Below, piece by piece: positions 28,059-37,052 of a stretch of DNA of 64,000 nucleotides. A program made the translations under genes and the position numbers. Under the pieces are notes generated by a model. That model saw nothing but the letters and a program-made list of their open reading frames with translations, did not search any database and was not told the origin of the DNA. Each line of letters begins with the position of its first letter. The stretch's first letter is position 1. The DNA is taken from assembly GCF_030158815.1 (NCBI RefSeq), contig NZ_BPFZ01000012.1, forward strand, positions 1 to 64,000, read 5' to 3'. This stretch comes from Candidatus Phycosocius spiralis (GTDB taxonomy: Bacteria; Pseudomonadota; Alphaproteobacteria; Caulobacterales; Aquidulcibacteraceae).

Positions 28059-28741
28059 TGTCTGATAGGTTGGCAACCAAGACTTGGTCGGCATTGGATG
28101 AGAGCTTCATGGGTCGCGCCTTTGAGCTCGCTCGCGACGGTCTTGGTAAAACGGCTCCAAATCCAAGTGTTGGTTGTGTAATTGTGCGCAATGGCATAGT
28201 GGTTGGAGAGGGGCGGACACAAGTATCCGGTCGGCCGCATGGTGAGGCAGTAGCCTTAGCTATAGCTGGAAATCAAGCCGATGGGTCTTTTGTGTATGTC
28301 ACCATGGAACCTTGCGCACATGAAAGCAACCGTGGCCCTGCCTGCAGCGATGCCTTGATACAAGCAGGCGTCAAATCCGTAACTATCAGCGTTCTTGATC
28401 CCGATCCACGTACTACCGGTCAGGGGGTTAGGCGGTTGCGGCAGGCCGACATTGAGGTTCATGTTGGACTGTTTTCAGAGGCTGGGCAGACACAGATTGC
28501 AGGATTTGTGAAGCGGCTGCGAACTGGCTTGCCCTGGCTTCATGTTGGGCAAGATGATGGCACGTTTGATGCGGTTCTACACGATGGAATTACAGCCTCT
28601 TTGTCGCAAATGATCTTAGAACTTGGCCAAGAAGGCATGATGCGTGTTTGTATATCACCCGGTAGCTTTTTAGCAAAACAGGCGATGCTCTTAGGAATCG
28701 TTGATTCAATAGATAAGCCGTCAACGGCCAGTGGCGGTTAA
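28058..28741 (+). CDS. ribD: RibD-like deaminase with truncated reductase part
   Basis: The first 150 residues match the deaminase domain of riboflavin protein RibD, which removes the amino group of the pyrimidine intermediate: substrate motif TAPNPSVGCVIV, zinc ligands His61 in HGE, Cys86 and Cys96 (PCAH...GPAC) and DPDPRTTGQGVRRLRQADIEV. Full RibD has about 360 residues with a C-terminal reductase domain; here only about 75 residues follow, without NADPH motifs, so the reductase is degenerate or replaced. The end overlaps the convergent parB gene by 21 bases. No other rib gene is nearby. Confidence 0.82.
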   Translation: MSDRLATKTWSALDESFMGRAFELARDGLGKTAPNPSVGCVIVRNGIVVGEGRTQVSGRPHGEAVALAIAGNQADGSFVYVTMEPCAHESNRGPACSDALIQAGVKSVTISVLDPDPRTTGQGVRRLRQADIEVHVGLFSEAGQTQIAGFVKRLRTGLPWLHVGQDDGTFDAVLHDGITASLSQMILELGQEGMMRVCISPGSFLAKQAMLLGIVDSIDKPSTASGG

Positions 28742-29644
28742 ACGGCGGCATAAATCATCTAATTGTTCCAAACTACGATAATGGATCGTCAACGCCCCAC
28801 CAGCCCCATTTTTATGCGTCAGTCCGACTTCTAGACCCAAGGCAACCGATAAATCATGGGCTAAAGCCTTAGAATCAGCATCGGCTTGGCTTGTTGACCG
28901 CGTTGTCCGTCCCATCTTGGGATCTCGATTTGAAGCTAATTTTTCTGCGTCACGCACACTTAATCCCTGATCAATAATTAGGCGGGCTGCAACGAATGGA
29001 TCGGGTGCCTGAATGATCGCACGCGCGTGGCCGGCACTGATTTCGCCGGTTTTGACTAGATTTTGAACTGATTCCGGAAGTGTCAGCAATCGGATTGTAT
29101 TGGATACATGCGCTCGGCTTCGCCCGATCGCGTCGGCAATGGCTTGTTGGGTTCTTCCAAAGCGCTCCACCAATTGCTGAAAGGCCATAGCTTCTTCAAT
29201 AGGATTAAGATCTGCTCGTTGCACATTTTCAACGATTGAGACTTCCAATGTCGTCAAATCATCAAAATTGCGTATCAGGGCAGGTACGCTATGCAAGCCT
29301 GCCAGTTGGGCAGCACGCCAGCGACGTTCCCCCGCTACGATTTCATATTTACCAGAGCCATTTTCCAAGGGTCGCAACAACAAGGGCTGTAAAATGCCGT
29401 GTTGTTTAAGTGATTCAGCCAGCGTTTGAAGCTCATCCTCATGAAACTGACGACGTGGTTGGCTTTTATTGCGGACGATCAGATCCAGACCAATCTCGCG
29501 AGTTCCAATATCGCCCCTTACCAACCCAGCGTGGCTCGTTTCAGCCTCCCCAATAAGAGCAGATAATCCGCGACCTAAGCCACGTGGTGTTCGGCTTTCG
29601 GCTTTAAGCGGCGCTTTAGGGGTCAGTTCTGCTTCTTCACTCAT
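28721..29644 (-). CDS. parB: Chromosome partitioning protein ParB
   Basis: CTP-dependent clamp protein that loads at parS and spreads to form the segregation complex. The 307-residue protein has GRGLSALIGE near 22-31, the CTPase core with VAGERRWRAAQLAGL, ENVQRADLNPIEEA, and a helix-turn-helix (TQQAIADAIGRSRAHVSNTIRLL), then the C-terminal dimer part. Its start overlaps the parA stop (ATGA). parS-like sites lie in the same block at 30075, 31035 and 33056. Confidence 0.97.
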   Translation of the reverse strand: MSEEAELTPKAPLKAESRTPRGLGRGLSALIGEAETSHAGLVRGDIGTREIGLDLIVRNKSQPRRQFHEDELQTLAESLKQHGILQPLLLRPLENGSGKYEIVAGERRWRAAQLAGLHSVPALIRNFDDLTTLEVSIVENVQRADLNPIEEAMAFQQLVERFGRTQQAIADAIGRSRAHVSNTIRLLTLPESVQNLVKTGEISAGHARAIIQAPDPFVAARLIIDQGLSVRDAEKLASNRDPKMGRTTRSTSQADADSKALAHDLSVALGLEVGLTHKNGAGGALTIHYRSLEQLDDLCRRLTATGR

Positions 29645-30459
29645 GCTGCTAACATTGCTCGCTCGCGTTGCAATATTTCACTAGCTAAGCGCATATAGGC
29701 TTGGCTGCCCGAACATTTATGGTCATACAGCAAGGCTGGCTTACCAAAAGATGGCGCTTCTGAAATGCGAACATTGCGCGGTATCACTGTGCTATAGACC
29801 TTTTCGCCTAGATGTGACCGAACATCTAGGGCCACCTGATCAGATAAATTATTGCGCTGGTCATACATCGTCAGAACAACGCCCTGGATTTCTAGAGTTG
29901 GATTAAGTGAACCTTTCACTAAGTCTACCGTCCGCATCAATTGCGATAATCCTTCTAAGGCGAAAAACTCACATTGTAAGGGCACCAGTACCGCATGTGC
30001 AGCTGTCATAGCGTTAATCGTGACCACATTCAGCGATGGCGGGCAATCAATCAAAATATAGCTATAAGCGATGCTGTTTCCACGTGAAACATCTTGTCGA
30101 TGATGGATCAATGCTTCGCGCAGTCGAAACGCCCGATCAGCAGCTTGCGACAATTCCGTTTCAACCCCAGCAAGATCAACGCTGGCAGGAATTACGGCCA
30201 AATTTGGAATGAGTGTCGCGATGGCTGCTTCCCCAATTGTCGCTTCAGACATCATAACATCATAGGTAGTGATGCGACGGTCGGCTGCCCGCACACCAAG
30301 GCCAGTAGAGGCATTACCCTGTGCGTCTAAATCCATGATCAAAACGGCTTCGCCTACAGCCGCTAATGCAGTCGCGAGATTAATCGTCGTGGTTGTTTTG
30401 CCTACGCCGCCTTTTTGGTTAGCTATAGCAATAATACGTGTCGGTTTCATAGTTGGCAT
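29641..30459 (-). CDS. parA: Chromosome partitioning ATPase ParA
   Basis: Deviant Walker ATPase that moves ParB-parS complexes along the nucleoid. The 272-residue protein has KGGVGKTTTTINLATALA near 15-32, the Walker A' DLDAQGNASTGLG and DCPPSLNVVTINAM. ATG 30459 is used; an internal ATG 30450 is possible. It overlaps the end of rsmG by 13 bases and parB by four, so rsmG-parA-parB are one run. A degenerate parS-like sequence lies inside the gene. Confidence 0.97.
   Translation of the reverse strand: MPTMKPTRIIAIANQKGGVGKTTTTINLATALAAVGEAVLIMDLDAQGNASTGLGVRAADRRITTYDVMMSEATIGEAAIATLIPNLAVIPASVDLAGVETELSQAADRAFRLREALIHHRQDVSRGNSIAYSYILIDCPPSLNVVTINAMTAAHAVLVPLQCEFFALEGLSQLMRTVDLVKGSLNPTLEIQGVVLTMYDQRNNLSDQVALDVRSHLGEKVYSTVIPRNVRISEAPSFGKPALLYDHKCSGSQAYMRLASEILQRERAMLAA
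30075..30091. promoter_or_regulatory. Degenerate parS-like site in parA
   Basis: TGTTTCCACGTGAAACA is a parS core (TGTTTCACGTGAAACA) with one extra C in the centre, which changes the half-site spacing. The right half is perfect. It may bind ParB weakly or be a decayed site. Confidence 0.45.
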
Positions 30460-31157
30460 AAACCTAATTTAGAATGACAATTGAAAATCTTGACAACACA
30501 TCCTCGGCTGTCGCTCAGTGATGGATAAATAATGGACTGAAATTGCCATCGTGTCGAGGCTTTTATGAGTTCAGCTTGAATGTCTTGTCCCTTTGGAAAG
30601 AGTGCATGACCTGATTGTGCCATCCATGGGACGGCATAGGTCATGAGTTGATCCAATGATGTGAAGGCCCTTGCGGTAACGACATCCAGTTTAATTGGTG
30701 CGACATCCTCAATTTTTGCTTGAATGATTTCAACTTTTACCTCCATCGCCCGAGCGGCCTCACGCAAAAAGGCACAGCGTTTCGTGTTAGCTTCAATTAA
30801 GAACAGGGTCGATTGAGGCCTGTTCTCTAGCAAAACGGCCAATACTAGGCCAGGAAAGCCAGCGCCTGAACCAAAATCAACCCATGATACGGCATTGGGT
30901 GGCGCAAGGGGAAGAATTTGCGCAGAATCGAGTATGTGGCGTGACCAGAAGTACGGCAGCGTTGAGGCACCGACCAGATTAATCCGAGGGGCCCATTTTT
31001 CAAGCAAGCTCTGATAGGCCCTAAATCGATCCAATGTTTCACGTGAAGCACCAATATGACTCACTAGCAGTTCTTGGGCTTGTAATTCATCTATTGTTCC
31101 AATGATCTGATTGTCAGGCAAGGGCACGAGATGGACTTCCACGGCGGACATGGGCAA
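30447..31157 (-). CDS. rsmG: 16S rRNA (guanine527-N7) methyltransferase
   Basis: Methylates G527 of 16S rRNA, influencing streptomycin response. The 236-residue protein has the SAM-binding motif [19 protein letters not shown] at about 92-110, [18 protein letters not shown] and [14 protein letters not shown]. It overlaps the end of mnmG by up to 44 bases; ATG 31151 (MSAVEV) is an alternative start. The ending is longer than some relatives. A near-perfect parS lies within it. Confidence 0.93.
   Translation of the reverse strand: MPMSAVEVHLVPLPDNQIIGTIDELQAQELLVSHIGASRETLDRFRAYQSLLEKWAPRINLVGASTLPYFWSRHILDSAQILPLAPPNAVSWVDFGSGAGFPGLVLAVLLENRPQSTLFLIEANTKRCAFLREAARAMEVKVEIIQAKIEDVAPIKLDVVTARAFTSLDQLMTYAVPWMAQSGHALFPKGQDIQAELIKASTRWQFQSIIYPSLSDSRGCVVKIFNCHSKLGLCQL
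31035..31050. promoter_or_regulatory. parS centromere site in rsmG
   Basis: TGTTTCACGTGAAGCA matches the parS consensus TGTTTCACGTGAAACA at 15 of 16 bases and lies within the ParB-encoding block. ParB nucleation is expected here. Confidence 0.85.
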
Positions 31158-32982
31158 GTAGGGCTGTCAGCGCACCCGCAGTTATCCCTTCTATACGGGC
31201 AGCTTGCCCCAAACTGGTTGGCCGGACCAATGTTAATCTTTCCCGAGCCTCGTTGGATAGCCCGCCAATAGTGCTGTAATCAAGATCTAACGGTAAAGCT
31301 AAATCCTCGTCGCGGCGAAATGCAATAATATCGGCTTCCTGTCGATCCAAATAGCCTGCATATAAAGCTTCGATCTCTAATTGCTCTAAAGCCTGAGGAT
31401 GTAAATTTGCTAAATCGGCGAACAATGACTTCATCCGTTCAAGACCAATTTCAGGCAGTGCCATCAGTTCCAAAAGTGACCTTTTACGACCGTCTTGATT
31501 GACCATCAGGCCCATGCGACTAGCCTGAGTTGGAGTCAAATGGGTGCTGGTGGCATAGTGACGCGCCTGCTCTAAATATCGAAGCTTGGTTGCAAAAACA
31601 TCTTGTCTTACCCTGCCGACTAAGCCCAGTTTGATACCAATGGGAGTCAGTCTTTGATCGGCATTATCGACGCGCAAACTCAAGCGATATTCTGCGCGGG
31701 AAGTAAACATACGATAGGGTTCAGTCACGCCGCGCGTAACAAGATCATCAATCATCACGCCAATATAGGCTTCATGACGGCCAAAACTGACAGACGATTG
31801 GCCGGCAACATAGCGCGCTGCATTCAATCCTGCCATCAGGCCTTGTGCTGCCGCTTCCTCATAGCCTGTTGTCCCGTTAATCTGCCCAGCTAAATAAAGT
31901 CCTGGCACGGTTAAGACAGACATATCCGAACCCAATGCACGGGGATCAACATAATCATATTCGATCGCATAAGCGAACTTATTAATGACCACTCTTTCAA
32001 GACCAGGAATCGTAGCAATAAAGGCGCGTTGTATGTGTTCGGGAAAAGATGTCGAAATGCCATTAGGATATATCGTCGGGTCGTTAAGACCTTCTGGTTC
32101 CAAAAAGATTTGATGCTTGTCCTTGTCGGCAAAGCGTACAATTTTATCTTCGATCGATGGGCAATAGCGCGGACCACGACCAGAAATCGCGCCGCCATAA
32201 ACCGAAGAAAGATGCAAATGATCTTGAATAACCTGATGGGTTGCTTGCGTTGTACAAGTTATCCAGCACGGAACTTGCGGTAGTGTGATCGCACCGGTTA
32301 GAAAGGAAAACGGAATAGGTGGATCATCACCAGGCTGCGGATCACATGCTTTATAATCAATGGTACGACCATCGAGGCGTGCAGGCGTTCCAGTTTTTAG
32401 GCGGCCCATGGGTAAATTGAGGCGGTAAAGCGTGTTGGCGAGGCCAATGGAAGGGGCTTCGTCAATTCGTCCAGCGGGCCATGTCTTTTGACCCAAATGG
32501 ATCATGCCGTTCAAAAAAGTTCCTGTGGTTAAAACAACCGCCCCGGACCTCAATTTAACACCATCAGCGAGTATGACACCAATGCACACACCTTGGTCGA
32601 GGATTAAATCCTCCACACTGGCCGCAAGAATAGTAAGATTATCTTGTTGAGTAAGGATTTTTTGTACCGCCCTACGATAAAGATCGCGATCGGCTTGTGC
32701 TCTTGGACCACGAACGGCAGGTCCCTTAGAGCGGTTGAGCATACGAAACTGTATGCCTGCCGCATCTGCGGCTTGGCCCATAATGCCATCTAAGGCATCG
32801 ATTTCCCGGACAAGATGGCCCTTACCAAGACCACCAATTGCGGGATTACATGACATTTCACCAATGGTTTCAACTCTATGGGTAATCAGTAACGTGCTAG
32901 CCCCAAGACGAGCACTGGCAGAAGCCGCTTCGCAGCCTGCGTGGCCGCCACCAATGATGATGGTGTCAAAATGCTGATCCAT
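31114..32982 (-). CDS. mnmG: tRNA uridine-5-carboxymethylaminomethyl modification enzyme MnmG
   Basis: FAD-dependent partner of MnmE that modifies U34 in certain tRNAs. The 622-residue protein opens with the dinucleotide motif [13 protein letters not shown], has the second signatures [15 protein letters not shown] and [17 protein letters not shown], and the C-terminal helical MnmE-binding domain ending near [21 protein letters not shown]. It shares the leftward block mnmE-mnmG-rsmG-parA-parB; the 96 bases between mnmE and mnmG hold a parS. Confidence 0.97.
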   Translation of the reverse strand: MDQHFDTIIIGGGHAGCEAASASARLGASTLLITHRVETIGEMSCNPAIGGLGKGHLVREIDALDGIMGQAADAAGIQFRMLNRSKGPAVRGPRAQADRDLYRRAVQKILTQQDNLTILAASVEDLILDQGVCIGVILADGVKLRSGAVVLTTGTFLNGMIHLGQKTWPAGRIDEAPSIGLANTLYRLNLPMGRLKTGTPARLDGRTIDYKACDPQPGDDPPIPFSFLTGAITLPQVPCWITCTTQATHQVIQDHLHLSSVYGGAISGRGPRYCPSIEDKIVRFADKDKHQIFLEPEGLNDPTIYPNGISTSFPEHIQRAFIATIPGLERVVINKFAYAIEYDYVDPRALGSDMSVLTVPGLYLAGQINGTTGYEEAAAQGLMAGLNAARYVAGQSSVSFGRHEAYIGVMIDDLVTRGVTEPYRMFTSRAEYRLSLRVDNADQRLTPIGIKLGLVGRVRQDVFATKLRYLEQARHYATSTHLTPTQASRMGLMVNQDGRKRSLLELMALPEIGLERMKSLFADLANLHPQALEQLEIEALYAGYLDRQEADIIAFRRDEDLALPLDLDYSTIGGLSNEARERLTLVRPTSLGQAARIEGITAGALTALLAHVRRGSPSRALA

Positions 32983-33055
32983 AGTGGCCTCAATTAAATA
33001 AAGTGAAGCTTACATACTGAAATAAGGGGCAAGCGTCGACTCAACATGGCAGATG

Positions 33056-33071
33056 CGTTTCACGTGAAACA
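33056..33071. promoter_or_regulatory. parS centromere site between mnmE and mnmG
   Basis: CGTTTCACGTGAAACA matches parS at 15 of 16 bases, with a perfect 14-base palindrome GTTTCACGTGAAAC at 33057-33070. It is intergenic, 74 bases before mnmG and just after the mnmE stop. Confidence 0.88.
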
Positions 33072-33078
33072 TGCTAGA

Positions 33079-34392
33079 TTATTTGCCAATGCAAAATTGG
33101 GCAAACAATCGGTCCAAAACATCTTCCACATCAACTTGACCAGCAATACGACCGAGAGCCCGCGCAGCAAGGCGTAAATCTTCAGCAATGAGTTCAGGTG
33201 AAGCGTGTGTAGCATCTGCAGCTCGGGCAAGGCATCCTATAGCTTCTTGAACCGCGTCTTGATGACGCAGCCGGGTTAAGGGGGCGGCTTGACTATGGGC
33301 GGTATCAAGGGCTGCGCGATCAGCTAACAGAATTTCTAAATGATTGATACCAATATCTTGGACACTGGAAATCACTAATTCCCCACGCTGAGCAGGACCC
33401 CATGCAATGCGATCGGCTTGACCCAGTAACCATAAATCATCGGGTTTCATCAATGAATTAAGTTCTAATCTATCCTCGTCGCAGGTAATCAAGGCTAAAC
33501 GTAAGTCCACGTCTCCAGCTTGCATAGTCGCCCGTCTAACGCCTTCAGATTCGATGGCATCCTTCGTATCGCGAATTCCTGCTGTATCATAAACCAAAAC
33601 AACCATACCATTGAGCACCAAGCGCACTTCAATTATATCACGGGTCGTACCTGCAATAGGTGCAACAATGGCTGCATCACGACCAGCTAACTTATTAAGG
33701 AGACTTGATTTACCGGAATTAGGTGGTCCGATAATGGCAACCCGATAACCAGTGCGCACCCGCTGTGCTCTTTTGGCATCATGGGCATAAGCTTGCAATT
33801 TGCATAGCAAATCCTGGATCCGCACCCGTGCGCGCGCATTTAGACCAGGCGGAAGATCTTCATCAGGAAAATCAATATCACCCTCAGCATCTACAAGGCA
33901 GTCTATAATGGCATCGCGCCAACGGGTGATTTCTTGCGCAAGTGCGCCCTCCATTTGGCGCAATGCTTGACGCCGCTGGTTCACAGTTTCGGCTTCAACC
34001 AAATCTGCTAACCCCTCAGCAGCACTTAAATCCATTTTCCCGTTCTCGAAGGCGCGTCTGGTAAACTCACCGGGATTGGCGAGGCGAACACCAGGTACTG
34101 CCAAGCAACAGGTTAAGGTATCGCGCACCACGGCCGGGCCGCCATGGACATGCAGCTCTAAAACATCTTCGCCCGTAAAACTCTTTGGTTTTGGAAAATA
34201 GAGCGTCAAAGCACGATCAATGGGAACACCATCGCCATCAATAATCGATACCAAGCTGGCGTGACGGGCGGAAGGTATTGCCCCAAATAGACGATGTGCG
34301 ACTGCTATACATGCAGGTCCCGATAGACGAATAATCGCGACGCCTGCGGGCAGAGAGCCAGAAGCCAGTGCAATAATGGTCTCAGATTTCAC
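33079..34392 (-). CDS. mnmE: tRNA modification GTPase MnmE
   Basis: Dynamin-like GTPase that acts with MnmG to modify U34 of tRNA. The 437-residue protein has the N-terminal folate-binding domain with TLYFPKPKSFTGEDVLELHVHGGP, the GTPase G1 motif GPPNSGKSSLLNKLAG at mid-protein, GTTRDIIE and DTAGIRDT, and ends FCIGK, the conserved C-terminal Cys motif. Its start overlaps the upstream DUF6489 gene stop (ATGA). Confidence 0.97.
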   Translation of the reverse strand: MKSETIIALASGSLPAGVAIIRLSGPACIAVAHRLFGAIPSARHASLVSIIDGDGVPIDRALTLYFPKPKSFTGEDVLELHVHGGPAVVRDTLTCCLAVPGVRLANPGEFTRRAFENGKMDLSAAEGLADLVEAETVNQRRQALRQMEGALAQEITRWRDAIIDCLVDAEGDIDFPDEDLPPGLNARARVRIQDLLCKLQAYAHDAKRAQRVRTGYRVAIIGPPNSGKSSLLNKLAGRDAAIVAPIAGTTRDIIEVRLVLNGMVVLVYDTAGIRDTKDAIESEGVRRATMQAGDVDLRLALITCDEDRLELNSLMKPDDLWLLGQADRIAWGPAQRGELVISSVQDIGINHLEILLADRAALDTAHSQAAPLTRLRHQDAVQEAIGCLARAADATHASPELIAEDLRLAARALGRIAGQVDVEDVLDRLFAQFCIGK

Positions 34393-34682
34393 GAAGGCTT
34401 ATCGTTTGGAGACTGATCACTTGATGAGCCGTTTTTTGTCCCAACATCACCGGCGGCAACTTTAAAGGCCGCGCTGACAAGGGCACCCAAAGCATCGGTT
34501 GCCACGCCACCTAATCCGGTCCAAGTGCGCAACATCGGTTCAACATCGACAATGCTTGCTGTTTTATCGAGTTTATCCTTGGCCAAATTAACAAATGCGG
34601 CCTGTACCGAACTTAAATCAGGCAATCCCAATAGCTCACGTGCCTCACTCGGGGTTAAGTCAACTTCTAGTGAAACTTTCAT
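34389..34682 (-). CDS. DUF6489-like small protein
   Basis: A 97-residue protein from ATG 34682, chosen because AGGAG lies eight bases upstream. It starts MKVSLEVDLTPSEARELLGLPDLSSVQ, resembling the small alphaproteobacterial DUF6489 family, and has a low-complexity Ser-rich, charged tail (GTKNGSSSDQSPNDKPS). No function is known. It is translationally coupled to mnmE (four-base overlap), placing it at the head of the leftward par block. Confidence 0.75.
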   Translation of the reverse strand: MKVSLEVDLTPSEARELLGLPDLSSVQAAFVNLAKDKLDKTASIVDVEPMLRTWTGLGGVATDALGALVSAAFKVAAGDVGTKNGSSSDQSPNDKPS

Positions 34683-34697
34683 GCCACTCTCCTGCAA

Positions 34698-35553
34698 AAT
34701 TAGGGACTATAATACCCGCAAGACCATTGTAACTTAATAGCGATCATATCTGAAAATGATAAGGCATGCATATCTCTATTTTAGCTCCATTTCAAAACTA
34801 TTATAACGGTATTGGGTGTGTTTAGGCTCAAGTTTCAAGTAAATTTCCTATCACCTTGTTTCCGTGTGACAATGGCAAGGGCCATTTCTGTGACATCGTA
34901 GGCCCAAATGGGCAAATTCAGACCAATCAAGCCAATGACGTAACTCCAAAGATCCATGAACTATTAGTTCTTTCGGAGAGAAACTATGATTATGAGGTGA
35001 TGTGTGACCATAATGATAGGTCTGCCGGCCATTTTAGTAGGTTCGCGACCTGACAATATCTAGCGCATCAAGCCTTGCATGGATATCGCTGTGATATGAT
35101 CAAAGGGATGCACCAAGCTTTCCGTAATTTACGACGATTCATGCTTCAGACAAGGCTATTGTATAAAGAACCGCCTCTTTGGTAACATTGCCAGACTAAG
35201 GCCCATATTGGCACATTTGGCGGATATCTGGGTAGGCCAAAAAGCTAGGTCGTAGCGAATCAGTCGGATATAGGTACCCGTGGCAGCTATTTTGGTGTTC
35301 TTATCTTCGGTTGGTAGGCCAATGCAGGCCCAAGACCAAGTCGTCGGCTGCTGTAAGAGGTTGAGAATATTTGATCGTCAAAGAAGTGGCGCAACAGAAG
35401 ATCATTGCACAGCTCAACACGCTTCTGTTAGCATAATCCAGTGACATCTTAGGCTTGGACATGTGTTGCACACCAAATTAGCGGATGAAAATGGTGATGG
35501 GGCGAAGTTTGCAAACCAGCGAACCTACATTTAAAGTGAGTGACAAGCATAGG
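34698..35553. other. Gene-poor stretch
   Basis: About 850 bases between the mnmE block and the quinone reductase. I find no supported gene. A 65-codon plus-strand frame (34856-35053) and shorter ones lack recognisable motifs. The sequence looks like decayed coding DNA with stops in all frames. Confidence 0.55.
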
Positions 35554-36537
35554 ATGCAACAAATTGTCGTCTCAAAGCCCGGTGGCCCCGAAGCGCTAGA
35601 ACTTCGAGAAGCACCCATCCCAGTACCCGGACCCGAAGAAATACTCATTAAACTGGCTGCCTGCGGTGTCAATTTTATTGATATATATCACCGGACAGGC
35701 ATTTATCCTGTTTCTTATCCTTCTGCACTCGGGCTTGAAGGGGCCGGGACTGTGGTTAGAATTGGTGCGCGAGTTACCCGTTTTAAGGTAGGAGATCGTG
35801 CCGCTTTCTGTTTAGGGCCCCTTGGTGCCTATGCTGGCTATGTTGCTGTTGCCGAAACCAAGGCGGTTATTGTCCCTGCTTTCATCGATCTTGAGACAGC
35901 AGCAGCAATCCTGCTTAAAGGTCTAACAGCAGAATTTTTGGTTCGGCGTCTCAAGCCGCTCAAGAAAGGCGATACAGTGCTATTTCATGCAGCGGCTGGC
36001 GGTGTTGGTTTGATGGCCTGCACCTGGCTGGCCCATCTCGGGGTTAGAGTCATTGGAACCGTAGGCTCAGAAGTGAAAGCAGATCTTGCCCATCAACATG
36101 GCTGCGATGCCACAATTTTGTATCGAAAAAATGGGTTTGTTGATCAAGTTATGCGTCTAACCGATGGCAAGGGGTGTACAATTGTCTATGATTCCATTGG
36201 AGCAGATACGTTCATGGACACTCTGGCATGTTGCGAAACAAGGGGGTTGATAGTGAGCTTTGGCAACGCCTCAGGCCCACCACCAGCAATTTCACCATTG
36301 GAGCTTTCTAAACGTGGGTCTTTATTCCTAACGCGCCCCACTTTATTTGATTATGTTTCAACGAGACAAGAGTTAGATGAAGCTGCGAGTAGTTTGTTCA
36401 GTTTGGTACAAAGTGGAATCATCCGCCCCCTTATCGGTGCGAGGCGTAAACTCGTCGATGCTGCCAGCGCACATAAGGAATTAGAAAGTCGCAACACTGT
36501 CGGCTCAACAATTTTGATCCCCGAACCAAGTGAATAA
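35554..36537 (+). CDS. qor: Quinone oxidoreductase (zeta-crystallin type)
   Basis: NADPH:quinone reductase of the MDR family without catalytic zinc. From ATG 35554 it has 327 residues, like E. coli Qor, with N-terminus MQQIVVSKPGGPEALEL. It has the GroES-like domain (GVNFIDIYHRTGIYPVSYPSALGLEGAG), then a nucleotide-binding motif AAAGGVGLMACTWL and the C-terminal tail. An in-frame ATG at 35485 adds 23 poorly conserved residues. It ends in a spacer with a hairpin and faces an XRE regulator. Confidence 0.88.
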   Translation: MQQIVVSKPGGPEALELREAPIPVPGPEEILIKLAACGVNFIDIYHRTGIYPVSYPSALGLEGAGTVVRIGARVTRFKVGDRAAFCLGPLGAYAGYVAVAETKAVIVPAFIDLETAAAILLKGLTAEFLVRRLKPLKKGDTVLFHAAAGGVGLMACTWLAHLGVRVIGTVGSEVKADLAHQHGCDATILYRKNGFVDQVMRLTDGKGCTIVYDSIGADTFMDTLACCETRGLIVSFGNASGPPPAISPLELSKRGSLFLTRPTLFDYVSTRQELDEAASSLFSLVQSGIIRPLIGARRKLVDAASAHKELESRNTVGSTILIPEPSE

Positions 36538-36543
36538 CTAGGC

Positions 36544-36574
36544 GCGCGTCCGGTTTGTAACAAACCAGACGCGC
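36544..36574. terminator. Terminator between convergent genes
   Basis: GCGCGTC-C-GGTTTG, loop TAA, CAAACC-A-GACGCGC, a 13-pair stem with one mismatch. It lies between the stops of qor and the XRE regulator. The following bases are only moderately T-rich. Confidence 0.6.
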
Positions 36575-36605
36575 TCTGTTAGGTATTATTCTGGTAAGCT
36601 TGTCT

Positions 36606-37028
36606 TTAATCGGCAAGCAAGCGTATCAAATCAATCGCTTTTTGACGTTGCTTGGGGGATTTGATCTCCACGAAAGCGATCACCAGATCGGTTGCATCGG
36701 GATTTTGTGCGATCAAGCTTAAGATGGAGGATTGTGGCGGTTCGCTTCGCTCTGATTTTGGTGATTGGACAAATTGGGAGGTATCGACACCTTCATAGAA
36801 ATATTCAGGCCCAACGCCAAGTACACAGGAAATTTGAAACAAGCGTGAAGCTGATATTCTATTCACGCCGCGCTCATATTTTTGAAGCTGCTGAAACGAG
36901 ATACCAAGTGCCTGGGCTAATTGGTCTTGTGTCATATCAACAGCGTCACGTTGGCGACGCACCCGTTGCGCCACAAAATGGTCCAAATCATCGGCCTTTC
37001 GAGGGTTTAAGATTTCTTTTACTGACAA
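36606..37028 (-). CDS. XRE-family helix-turn-helix regulator (TTG start)
   Basis: A 140-residue DNA-binding protein. The helix-turn-helix is at about 22-75: RVRRQRDAVDMTQDQLAQALG, ISFQQLQKYERGVNRISASRLFQIS, matching the short Cro/CI-type regulators common in alphaproteobacteria. The C-terminal part is helical. The start is TTG, preceded by GGAG at a suitable distance. It lies 24 bases after the end of the LysR-like gene on the same strand. Targets are unknown. Confidence 0.88.
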   Translation of the reverse strand: MSVKEILNPRKADDLDHFVAQRVRRQRDAVDMTQDQLAQALGISFQQLQKYERGVNRISASRLFQISCVLGVGPEYFYEGVDTSQFVQSPKSERSEPPQSSILSLIAQNPDATDLVIAFVEIKSPKQRQKAIDLIRLLAD

Positions 37029-37052
37029 CTCACTTACTCCATTGTTTCAGAT

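Noticed and set aside
34856-35053. A 65-codon plus-strand frame in the spacer
   Set aside because: No family, no ribosome binding site and no support beyond length.
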